From NCBI GenBank assembly GCA_024683255.1, contig JAIKYL010000159.1, positions 1 through 16,664 on the forward strand: 16,664 nt of DNA, in the 5' to 3' direction. The first letter of the stretch is position 1. Each line of letters opens with the position of its first letter. Below, piece after piece: positions 1 through 7,058 of the stretch. Source of the stretch: Bacteroidales bacterium (GTDB taxonomy: Bacteria; Bacteroidota; Bacteroidia; Bacteroidales; UBA932). The position numbers and the translations under genes are program-made. The notes below the pieces were generated by a model that was not told where the DNA came from, did no database searches, and saw only the letters and a program-made list of their open reading frames with translations.

Positions 1-861
1 AAACATCGGCCCAAGGAATTCTGCGTAGTGCTCACCGGCGGAGAGCCGCTTCTGCGGCCGGACATCCTCACCGTGGGGCAGGAACTTCGTAAGAGGGGCC
101 TTCTCTGGGGCATGGTCTCCAACGGCTGGCTGTACAATGACGAGATGCACCTCAAGCTGATGGACGCCGGGATGGGCGCCGTGACCGTGAGCCTGGACGG
201 TCTGGAGGCTTCCCACGACTGGATGCGCGGCATCCCAGGCAGCTACCATCGGGCCCTTGGGGCCATCAATGCCTTTGCCCGGGATCCAAGGCTAAATGCC
301 GATGTTGTCACTTGCGTTAACAAGCGTAACCTCTCGGAGCTGCCGGAGATTCATAAGGTATTATCGGCCACGGGCCTTAAGCAGTGGCGGCTTTTCACCA
401 TCATTCCCATCGGCCGAGCCGCCAAAGATCCGGACATGCTTCTAAGCAACGAGGAGTTTGTGCAGCTCATGGAATTCATCCGGGAGAAGCGGGAGCAGGG
501 CGGGCCCATGACCGTCACCTTCAGCTGCGAAGGCTATCTGGGCCGATACGAGGAAAAAGTGCGCCCCGTGCGCCATTTCTGCCACGCTGGGGTGAACATT
601 GCCTCCATCCTCATTGACGGCCGCATCTGCGCCTGTCCCAACATTGACAGGGACCGTTTCTCGCAGGGGAATATCTACCAGGACAACCTGTGGGAAGTTT
701 GGCTGAACCGCTTCCAGCCCTTCCGAGACCACAGTTGGGCCCGTACCGGCATCTGCGCCTCCTGCAAAGAGTGGAAAAACTGCCTGGGCGGCGGCATGCA
801 CAACTGGCACGGCCTTTCCGGCGACGTTCTCCAATGCCACTATCAGAAAACCGTTCAGTAG
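1..861 (+). CDS. Radical SAM/SPASM domain protein, 5'-truncated by window edge
   Basis: The reading frame is open from base 1, so the N-terminus, including the CxxxCxxC cluster motif of radical SAM enzymes, lies outside the window. 286 codons remain. The GGEP motif (fragment residues 13-16), which contacts the SAM amino group, is followed by a TIM-barrel-like stretch with a VSLDG strand. The C-terminal third is a SPASM auxiliary-cluster domain with cysteines at fragment residues 194, 212, 252, 255, 261 and 279 in the order C-x12-G-x4-C, C-x2-C-x5-C, late C. The cysteine usually found three residues after the C-x2-C-x5-C triplet is a glycine. The HFCHAGVN...ACPNID...SQGNIY pattern recalls Bacteroidetes SPASM proteins paired with a small putative lipoprotein (the rSAM/lipoprotein system, TIGR04133-like), but this is from memory. 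SPASM enzymes commonly modify peptides or proteins; the substrate is unknown. Any partner would be upstream and unseen. Certain as radical SAM/SPASM, tentative as to family. Confidence 0.88.
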   Translation, partial: KHRPKEFCVVLTGGEPLLRPDILTVGQELRKRGLLWGMVSNGWLYNDEMHLKLMDAGMGAVTVSLDGLEASHDWMRGIPGSYHRALGAINAFARDPRLNADVVTCVNKRNLSELPEIHKVLSATGLKQWRLFTIIPIGRAAKDPDMLLSNEEFVQLMEFIREKREQGGPMTVTFSCEGYLGRYEEKVRPVRHFCHAGVNIASILIDGRICACPNIDRDRFSQGNIYQDNLWEVWLNRFQPFRDHSWARTGICASCKEWKNCLGGGMHNWHGLSGDVLQCHYQKTVQ

Positions 862-910
862 GCTTTCAAAAAAAATTAAAAAAAAATATTACGGAATGCG
901 AAAAAAGTGC

Positions 911-918
911 TATTTTTG
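911..918 (+). promoter_or_regulatory. Putative Bacteroidetes-type -7 promoter box for the carAB operon
   Basis: TATTTTTG matches the Bacteroidetes primary sigma -7 consensus TAnnTTTG and lies in a very AT-rich patch (868-918) between the radical SAM gene and carAB. Transcription would start near 925, giving an approximately 120-base leader before the carAB ATG. No convincing -33 element is seen, which is common in this phylum. The position makes it the most likely promoter of the carAB-pyrG-purF-purA operon. This is inferred from sequence only. Confidence 0.6.
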
Positions 919-960
919 TATCCCGTGAGTAGTGTAAACAGCATCCCCTTTTGCTCGTTT

Positions 961-980
961 ATGTCCGCACGGCCGGACAT
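961..980 (+). promoter_or_regulatory. Upstream leader hairpin (possible anti-antiterminator)
   Basis: ATGTCCG (961-967) and CGGACAT (974-980) form a perfect 7-bp stem with a 6-base loop in the carAB leader. The stem includes the ATG of the putative leader ORF, so it could limit access of ribosomes to that start. Part of its 3' side, GGCCGGA (971-977), can instead pair with TCCGGTT (1009-1015), the 5' arm region of the downstream terminator, giving a mutually exclusive structure. The pairing is visible in the sequence; any role in regulation is inference. Confidence 0.45.
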
Positions 981-1050
981 CGCTTCTCCAGCAATTGACT
1001 TTAATGCTTCCGGTTCTCCCGCTTGGGGAACCGGCTTTTTTTGTGTATGA
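961..1050 (+). CDS. Putative leader peptide ORF overlapping the attenuator and the carAB start
   Basis: An ATG at 961 opens a 29-codon frame that runs without interruption through the terminator stem and its T-run and ends at TGA 1048-1050. That stop overlaps the carAB start codon as ATGA (1047-1050). The peptide begins MSARPDIASP and ends TGFFCV. It has no recognisable domain, and the two Phe codons are the U-tract itself. A GTG in the same frame at 925 would make it 41 codons but would coincide with the predicted transcription start. The design resembles the enterobacterial pyrBI leader (PyrL), where a ribosome following RNA polymerase closely prevents terminator formation. The overlapping stop and start suggest translational coupling to carAB, useful because carAB has no Shine-Dalgarno sequence. 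A chance frame of this length is possible, so the call rests on its exact placement. Confidence 0.5.
   Translation: MSARPDIASPAIDFNASGSPAWGTGFFCV
1010..1042 (+). terminator. Intrinsic terminator / attenuator in the carAB leader
   Basis: CCGGTTCTCC (1010-1019) pairs with GGGGAACCGG (1025-1034), a 10-bp stem with one G-T wobble and a 5-base loop, followed after one C by seven T (1036-1042). This is a canonical Rho-independent terminator. It lies between the predicted promoter (911-918) and the carAB ATG at 1047, so transcripts from that promoter must read through it. It could also end transcripts of the upstream radical SAM gene, but its position four bases from the start codon argues for attenuation of the pyrimidine operon. 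The folded stem would also crowd the carAB translation start. Confidence 0.75.
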
Positions 1051-4000
1051 GAGCGGACTTGATACTTGAAGACGGTTCCCGTTTCCGGGGAACTGCATTC
1101 GGAAGCCTCCGGAACACTTCCGGGGAAGTGGTGTTCAATACGGCCATGACGGGTTATCCGGAAAGCCTTACGGATCCCTCCTATGCGGGGCAGATCCTGG
1201 TTTCCACCTTCCCGCTTATCGGCAATTACGGCGTTCCGCCCCATAAACAGGAGGCCGATGGCCTGGAAGAGCACTTCGAAGGCAGTCACATCTACGCCAG
1301 CGGCCTGGTGGTGGCCGACTACAGCAGCGCCTATAGCCATTGGGACGCTGAAGAGAGCCTGGAAGCCTGGCTCAAGCGGGAAGACATTCCGGCCATCACG
1401 GGTATCGATACCCGCGCGCTCACCAAGGCCCTGCGGGAGCGGGGCGTGATGCGGGGCCGGATTGTGTTGGAAGGCCTGCCGGACGAAGCCCCCGCCGAGG
1501 ATTACGAAGAGCACAATTACGTAGCCGAAGTTTCCTGTTCCCAGGTGATGCATTATTTGCCGGCCGGCACTCCCCGTAAAAAGGTGGTGCTGGTGGACTG
1601 CGGCTGTAAATACAACATTATCCGCTGCCTGCTTTCCCGCGGCCTGGAAGTGATCCGCGTCCCTTGGAACTACGACTACAGCGGCATGGACTACGACGGC
1701 CTGTTCCTTAGCAACGGACCGGGCAACCCCGAGCAGTGCCGGGAAACGGTGGAAATCCTTCGCCGTGTAATGGCCGACGGACTCCGCGCCGCCGCCGAAG
1801 GAAAGCGGGTGAAACCCATCATGGGCATCTGCCTGGGCAACCAACTGCTGGGAATTGCTGCCGGCGCACGCGTATATAAATTAAAATATGGCCACCGCGG
1901 CCACAACCAGCCCGTACGCCTTAATGGCACCACAGACTGCTTCATAACCAGCCAGAATCATGGCTATGCCATTGACAATGATTCGCTTCCGGAAGGCTGG
2001 AAGCCCCTGCTGGTGAACATGAACGACGGGTCCAACGAGGGCTTGGAGCATCAAAGTATGCCCTGGTTCTCCGTGCAGTTCCATCCGGAGGCCAACGGCG
2101 GCCCGCTGGATACGGAAGTGCTGTTTGACCGCTTTGCCTCTCTGATGGAAGAACCCCTGCCGGTGGGCAGGCCTCCCATCAGCGGCCATCTGGACAAGGC
2201 CGTTCCACAAGTGGAGAAGAAGCAGGTGGCAACGGTGCTGGTCCTGGGCTCCGGCGCCCTTAAGATTGGCGAGGCTGGGGAGTTTGACTACTCGGGCTCG
2301 CAGGCCTTGAAGGCGCTTCGGGAAGAGGGAATCCGGACCGTCCTCATCAACCCCAACATTGCCACCGTCCAGACCAGCGAGGGCATTGCCGATAAGATCT
2401 ATTTCCTGCCGGTGACTCCGGACTTTGTGGAAAAGGTAATCCAAAAGGAACATCCGGACGGCATTTTCCTCTCCTTCGGCGGTCAGACCGCCCTCAACTG
2501 CGGCATCAAACTTTATGAAAGCGGCGTGCTGGAGCGTTACGGTGTAAAGGTGCTGGGCACTCCCGTCCAGACCATCATAGATACGGAGGACCGGGAGCTC
2601 TTTGTGAAGAAGCTGGACGAAATCCAGGTCAAGACCATCCGCAGCGAGGCCTGCGACTCCATTGAGGCGGCCAAGGCGGCGGCAGCCCGGCTGGGCTACC
2701 CCGTGATCCTGCGGTCGGCCTATGCCCTGGGCGGCCTGGGCTCCGGTTTCTGCGATGACGAAGCCCAGCTGCAGAAGCTGGCCGAAAAGTCCTTCTCCTT
2801 CTCCCCGCAGGTGTTGGTGGAAAAGAGCCTGAAGGGCTGGAAAGAAATTGAATACGAGGTGGTGAGGGATGCCTACAACAACTGCATCACCGTGTGCAAC
2901 ATGGAAAACTTTGACCCGCTGGGCATCCACACGGGAGAAAGCATTGTGATTGCACCGTCCCAGACTCTCACCAACGAAGAATACCATTTCTTGCGGGAAC
3001 TGTCCATCCGGATTGTGCGCCATCTGGGCATCGTGGGCGAATGCAACGTCCAGTATGCCTTTGACCCGGATTCGGAAGACTACCGTGTGATTGAGGTGAA
3101 TGCCCGCCTGAGCCGCTCATCGGCCCTGGCCTCCAAGGCCACCGGCTATCCGCTTGCCTTCATCGCCGCCAAACTGGGCCTGGGCAAGGGGCTGTTCGAG
3201 CTTAAGAACAGCGTTACCCAGACCACATCGGCCTACTTTGAACCCGCGCTGGATTATGTGGTTTGCAAGATTCCCCGTTGGGACCTGGGCAAATTCCACG
3301 GCGTGGACCGGGAAATTGGCTCCAGCATGAAGTCCGTGGGCGAGGTGATGTCCATCGGCCGCACCTTCGAGGAAGCCATCCAGAAGGGCCTGCGCATGAT
3401 AGGGCAGGGGATGCACGGCTTCGTGGGAAACCATCCGTTGCCTTTCCCGGACCTGGACAAGGCGCTGCGGGAGCCCACCGACATGCGCATTTTCGCCATC
3501 GGCGTGGCCATGCGGCAGGGCTATGACGTGGAGCGCATCCATGCCCTTACCAAGATTGACCGCTGGTTCCTGCTGAAGCTTCTGAACATTATCCATCTGG
3601 CCGATGAGATCAAACGTTTCCAGCTGGAGACGCTGCCTGCGGACCTGCTTCGCCGGGCCAAGGTATACGGTTTCTCGGACTTCCAGATTGCCCGTCTCAC
3701 CCTGCCGGAAGGCGCACAGCCGGACCCGCTTGCCGTCCGTGCCCGTCGCGAAGCCGAAGGAATCCTTCCTTTTGTGAAGCAGATTGACACCCTGGCCGGG
3801 GAATTCCCCGCAGAGACCAATTACCTCTATATGACTTACCAGGCTACGGAGAGCGACATTGCGCCCGGCGGAGAGGATCCGCGCGAGGGCGTGGTGGTGC
3901 TGGGCTCCGGCGCCTATAGGATAGGCTCCTCCGTGGAGTTCGACTGGTGCTGCGTCCAGGCCGTAAAGACCATCCGTCAGCACGGTTACCGCAGCATAGT

Positions 4001-5432
4001 GGTAAATTACAATCCGGAAACCGTTTCCACGGACTACGACGTAACGGACCGCCTGTACTTTGACGAACTCTCCTTCGAGCGCGTCCTGGACGTGGTGGCT
4101 TTTGAATCCCCCAAGGGCGTGGTGGTCTCCACCGGGGGGCAGATTCCCAACAACCTGGCCGTGAAACTCGCCGCCCGGGGCATCCGCCTGCTGGGTACAT
4201 CGGCCGAAGACATTGACAGGGCCGAAGACCGCAAGAAATTCTCCTCGCTGCTGGACAGCCTGGGTGTGGACCAGCCCGAATGGGGGGAACTCACCTCGCA
4301 CGAGGATATCGACCGTTTTATCGGCCGAGTGGGCTTCCCGGTGATGGTGCGCCCCTCCTATGTGCTTTCCGGTGCTGCCATGAACGTCTGCTCCAACCAG
4401 GAGGAACTGCAGCGCTTCCTGCAGCTGGCCGCCACCGTGTCCCAGGAGCATCCCGTGGTGGTGAGCCGCTTCATAGAGAACGCCAAAGAGATTGAATTTG
4501 ACGCCGTGGCCGATCACGGGCAGATCATTGCCTACGCCATCGGCGAACATGTGGAGTTTGCGGGCGTCCATTCCGGCGACGCCACCATCCAGTTCCCGCC
4601 GCAGAAGCTGTATGTGGCCACCGTGCGCCGCATCAAGCGTATCAGCCGGCAGATTGCGGCCGGGCTGCACATCAGCGGCCCCTTCAACATCCAGTTCCTG
4701 GCCAAAGAGAACGACGTGAAGGTGATTGAATGCAATCTCCGCGCAAGCCGCAGCTTCCCCTTCGTGAGCAAGGTGCTCAAGATCAACTTTGTGGAACTGG
4801 CCACCCGGATTATGCTGGGAGAGCAGGTGACGCCGCCGTCCAAGGACCTTTTCGACCTGGACTGCGTGGGCATCAAAGCCTCCCAGTTCTCCTTTAACCG
4901 CCTCCAGAAGGCCGATCCGGTCCTGGGCGTGGACATGGCCTCCACCGGCGAAGTGGGCTGCATCGGCGACGATGTCCCCAGCGCCATCCTGGAATCCATG
5001 CTCTCCGTGGGCTACCGGATTCCCCGCAAGAACATCCTCCTTTCTACGGGTACCCCCAGGCAGAAGGCCGATATGCTTCCCGCCGCCCGTCTGCTGGTGG
5101 ATCACGGATATCGGCTGTTCGCTACCGGCGGTACTTCCCGCTACTTGGAGCAGAACGGTGTACCCAACACCCTGGTCCACTGGCCCAGTGACCCGGACCA
5201 GAAGCCGCAGGCGCTGGAAATGCTTCATAATAAGGAGATTGACCTGGTGGTGAACATCCCCAAGGATCTCACCCCGCGCGAACTCTCCAACGGCTACAAG
5301 ATCCGGCGTGCCGCCATTGACCTCAACATTCCGCTGCTCACCAACGCCCGGTTGGCCATTGCCTTTATCACGGCCTTCTGTACGGTGGATCCGGACAGCA
5401 TCCCCATCAAGAGCTGGGACGAATTTGCATAA
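1047..5432 (+). CDS. carAB: Fused glutamine-hydrolysing carbamoyl-phosphate synthase (CarA-CarB in one chain)
   Basis: The 1461-residue protein makes carbamoyl phosphate from glutamine, bicarbonate and two ATP, the first step toward UMP and a supply for arginine. Residues 1-370 are the small subunit. They contain the N-terminal CarA domain (LILEDGSRFRGTAFG), then a class I glutaminase with nucleophile C262 in GICLGNQ and H346/E348 in QFHPE. A linker of about 20 residues (about 372-392) leads to the large subunit. Its first synthetase half starts at VLVLGSGALKIGEAGEFDYS (397-416), and the second half at VVLGSGAYRIGSSVEFDW (950-967). A C-terminal MGS-like allosteric domain begins near 1328 (NILLSTGT, FATGGTSRYL). 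Motifs such as SQNHGYA, NDGSNEG and YRIGSSVEFDW resemble eukaryotic CAD/CPS I more than E. coli CarA and CarB. The start at ATG 1047 is chosen because it gives the usual CarA N-terminus; a TTG at 1023 would begin inside the terminator. There is no Shine-Dalgarno sequence; translation may be coupled to the leader ORF by the ATGA overlap. Confidence 0.97.
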   Translation: MRADLILEDGSRFRGTAFGSLRNTSGEVVFNTAMTGYPESLTDPSYAGQILVSTFPLIGNYGVPPHKQEADGLEEHFEGSHIYASGLVVADYSSAYSHWDAEESLEAWLKREDIPAITGIDTRALTKALRERGVMRGRIVLEGLPDEAPAEDYEEHNYVAEVSCSQVMHYLPAGTPRKKVVLVDCGCKYNIIRCLLSRGLEVIRVPWNYDYSGMDYDGLFLSNGPGNPEQCRETVEILRRVMADGLRAAAEGKRVKPIMGICLGNQLLGIAAGARVYKLKYGHRGHNQPVRLNGTTDCFITSQNHGYAIDNDSLPEGWKPLLVNMNDGSNEGLEHQSMPWFSVQFHPEANGGPLDTEVLFDRFASLMEEPLPVGRPPISGHLDKAVPQVEKKQVATVLVLGSGALKIGEAGEFDYSGSQALKALREEGIRTVLINPNIATVQTSEGIADKIYFLPVTPDFVEKVIQKEHPDGIFLSFGGQTALNCGIKLYESGVLERYGVKVLGTPVQTIIDTEDRELFVKKLDEIQVKTIRSEACDSIEAAKAAAARLGYPVILRSAYALGGLGSGFCDDEAQLQKLAEKSFSFSPQVLVEKSLKGWKEIEYEVVRDAYNNCITVCNMENFDPLGIHTGESIVIAPSQTLTNEEYHFLRELSIRIVRHLGIVGECNVQYAFDPDSEDYRVIEVNARLSRSSALASKATGYPLAFIAAKLGLGKGLFELKNSVTQTTSAYFEPALDYVVCKIPRWDLGKFHGVDREIGSSMKSVGEVMSIGRTFEEAIQKGLRMIGQGMHGFVGNHPLPFPDLDKALREPTDMRIFAIGVAMRQGYDVERIHALTKIDRWFLLKLLNIIHLADEIKRFQLETLPADLLRRAKVYGFSDFQIARLTLPEGAQPDPLAVRARREAEGILPFVKQIDTLAGEFPAETNYLYMTYQATESDIAPGGEDPREGVVVLGSGAYRIGSSVEFDWCCVQAVKTIRQHGYRSIVVNYNPETVSTDYDVTDRLYFDELSFERVLDVVAFESPKGVVVSTGGQIPNNLAVKLAARGIRLLGTSAEDIDRAEDRKKFSSLLDSLGVDQPEWGELTSHEDIDRFIGRVGFPVMVRPSYVLSGAAMNVCSNQEELQRFLQLAATVSQEHPVVVSRFIENAKEIEFDAVADHGQIIAYAIGEHVEFAGVHSGDATIQFPPQKLYVATVRRIKRISRQIAAGLHISGPFNIQFLAKENDVKVIECNLRASRSFPFVSKVLKINFVELATRIMLGEQVTPPSKDLFDLDCVGIKASQFSFNRLQKADPVLGVDMASTGEVGCIGDDVPSAILESMLSVGYRIPRKNILLSTGTPRQKADMLPAARLLVDHGYRLFATGGTSRYLEQNGVPNTLVHWPSDPDQKPQALEMLHNKEIDLVVNIPKDLTPRELSNGYKIRRAAIDLNIPLLTNARLAIAFITAFCTVDPDSIPIKSWDEFA

Positions 5433-5447
5433 TAAACAAACAATCAT

Positions 5448-7058
5448 ATGAATCCGAAATACATTTTCATCACCGGAGGTGTGGCCTCCTCGCTGGGAAA
5501 GGGAATCATTGCTTCTTCCCTGGCCAAACTGCTCAAGGCACGGGGTCTGCGCGTTACAATCCAGAAATTTGACCCGTACATTAACATAGACCCTGGTACG
5601 CTCAACCCCTATGAGCATGGAGAATGCTACGTGACGGAAGACGGCGCAGAGACGGACCTGGATCTGGGTCATTACGAGCGTTTCCTGGGCATCCACACGT
5701 CCAAGGCCAACAATGTGACCACCGGAAAGATCTACTATACGGTCATTACCAAGGAAAGGGAAGGGGCCTACCTGGGCAAGACGGTCCAGATTGTCCCGCA
5801 CATCACCGACGAAATCAAGCGCCGGATGCTGCTGCTGGGCCAGAGCGGAGACTATGATGTGATTCTCACGGAGATTGGCGGAACGGTGGGCGATATGGAA
5901 TCCCAGCCGTTCATAGAGGCCGTGCGCCAGCTGCAGTGGGAACTTCCGGAAGAGGACTGCATGAGCATCCATCTTACCCTCATCCCTTACCTGAGCGCTG
6001 CCAAGGAGCTGAAGACCAAACCTACCCAGCACTCGGTGCAGATGTTGCAGCAGAGCGGTGTGAAGCCGGACGTGATTGTTTGCCGGACGGAGCATCCGCT
6101 CACCCCGGAACTGCGCCGCAAGATTGCCCTGTTCTGCAATGTGAAACCCGGCCACGTGATCCAGAGTATTGATGCCTGGAGCATTTACCAGGTGCCGCTT
6201 AACATGCACGAGGAACACCTGGACGAACTGGCCGTGCGCAAGCTCCAGATAGAGAATTTCAACCAGCCGGACCTGGACAAATGGAAGGAATTCCTGTACC
6301 GTCTCCAGCATCCGGAGCACGAGGTGAACATTACCCTAGTTGGCAAGTACGTGGAGCTGCAGGATGCCTATAAATCCATCCTGGAGGCCTTTGTACACGC
6401 CGGTGCGGCCAACCACTGCAAGGTGAACGTGCGCACGCTCCAGAGTGAGCTGGTGAATGCCGATAATGTGGCGGAGCTCCTGAAAGACGCCGACGGCGTA
6501 CTGGTGGCCCCCGGCTTTGGCGAACGCGGTCTGGAAGGAAAGGTTTGCGCCGTGCAGTACGTGCGGGAGAAGGGCATTCCGTTCCTGGGCATTTGCCTGG
6601 GCATGCAGATGTGCGTGGTGGAATTTGCCCGTCACATCCTGGGCTGGGCCGATGCCGCCTCCACGGAGGTGAATCCCCAGGCCGGCCATCCGGTCATCTG
6701 CCTCATGGAGGACCAGAAAAAGACCACGGCCAAGGGTGGCACCATGCGGCTGGGCGCCTATGCGTGCCGCTTGGAACCAGGTTCCCTGGCTGCCAAACTC
6801 TATGGCAAAACCGACATCCGGGAGCGTCACCGTCACCGCTACGAATTCAACTCCAGCTATCTGGAAGATTTCCAGAATGCCGGACTCAAGGCCACGGGCC
6901 GGAATCCGGAATCCGGCCTGGTGGAAGTGGTGGAGCTGCCTTCCCATCCCTTCTTCATCGGCACGCAGTTCCATCCGGAATACAAGAGTACGCCGGAGCA
7001 TCCCCATCCCCTGTTTGACGGGCTTGTGGCTGCCGCTTTGAAATATAAAAGCAAGTAA
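5448..7058 (+). CDS. pyrG: CTP synthase (glutamine-hydrolysing)
   Basis: PyrG aminates UTP to CTP using ATP and glutamine, the last step of pyrimidine nucleotide synthesis. The 536-residue length is normal for the family. The N-terminal amidoligase domain (about 1-270) opens with the P-loop-like ITGGVASSLGKG (8-19) and carries the EIGGTVGDMES nucleotide-binding stretch (142-152). The C-terminal class I glutaminase domain (about 293-530) has nucleophile C383 in GICLGMQ and H509/E511 in QFHPE. All key residues are present. The gene follows carAB after 15 A-rich bases and its stop overlaps the next start as TAATG, so it is part of one operon. CTP synthases are typically activated by GTP and inhibited by CTP; the sequence shows nothing unusual. 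Confidence 0.98.
   Translation: MNPKYIFITGGVASSLGKGIIASSLAKLLKARGLRVTIQKFDPYINIDPGTLNPYEHGECYVTEDGAETDLDLGHYERFLGIHTSKANNVTTGKIYYTVITKEREGAYLGKTVQIVPHITDEIKRRMLLLGQSGDYDVILTEIGGTVGDMESQPFIEAVRQLQWELPEEDCMSIHLTLIPYLSAAKELKTKPTQHSVQMLQQSGVKPDVIVCRTEHPLTPELRRKIALFCNVKPGHVIQSIDAWSIYQVPLNMHEEHLDELAVRKLQIENFNQPDLDKWKEFLYRLQHPEHEVNITLVGKYVELQDAYKSILEAFVHAGAANHCKVNVRTLQSELVNADNVAELLKDADGVLVAPGFGERGLEGKVCAVQYVREKGIPFLGICLGMQMCVVEFARHILGWADAASTEVNPQAGHPVICLMEDQKKTTAKGGTMRLGAYACRLEPGSLAAKLYGKTDIRERHRHRYEFNSSYLEDFQNAGLKATGRNPESGLVEVVELPSHPFFIGTQFHPEYKSTPEHPHPLFDGLVAAALKYKSK

Noticed and set aside
862..910. Poly-A stretches after the radical SAM gene as a terminator for it
   Set aside because: No stem precedes a T run on the plus strand here. 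The A-runs look like the upstream part of the carAB promoter; the only clear hairpin is at 1010-1042.
1023..1046. TTG at 1023 as an alternative carAB start
   Set aside because: It lies in the loop of the terminator and adds eight residues not typical of CarA; ATG 1047 gives the normal N-terminus.
876..1844. A 322-codon minus-strand frame opposite the carAB leader and the CarA domain
   Set aside because: It is antisense to a clear CarA domain and crosses the leader terminator; no recognisable domain.
3117..6320. A 1067-codon open frame on the minus strand opposite carAB and pyrG
   Set aside because: Both genes opposite are unmistakable. The antisense product is rich in His, Gly, Val and Gln with no recognisable motif, as expected from codons with G/C in third position read backwards.
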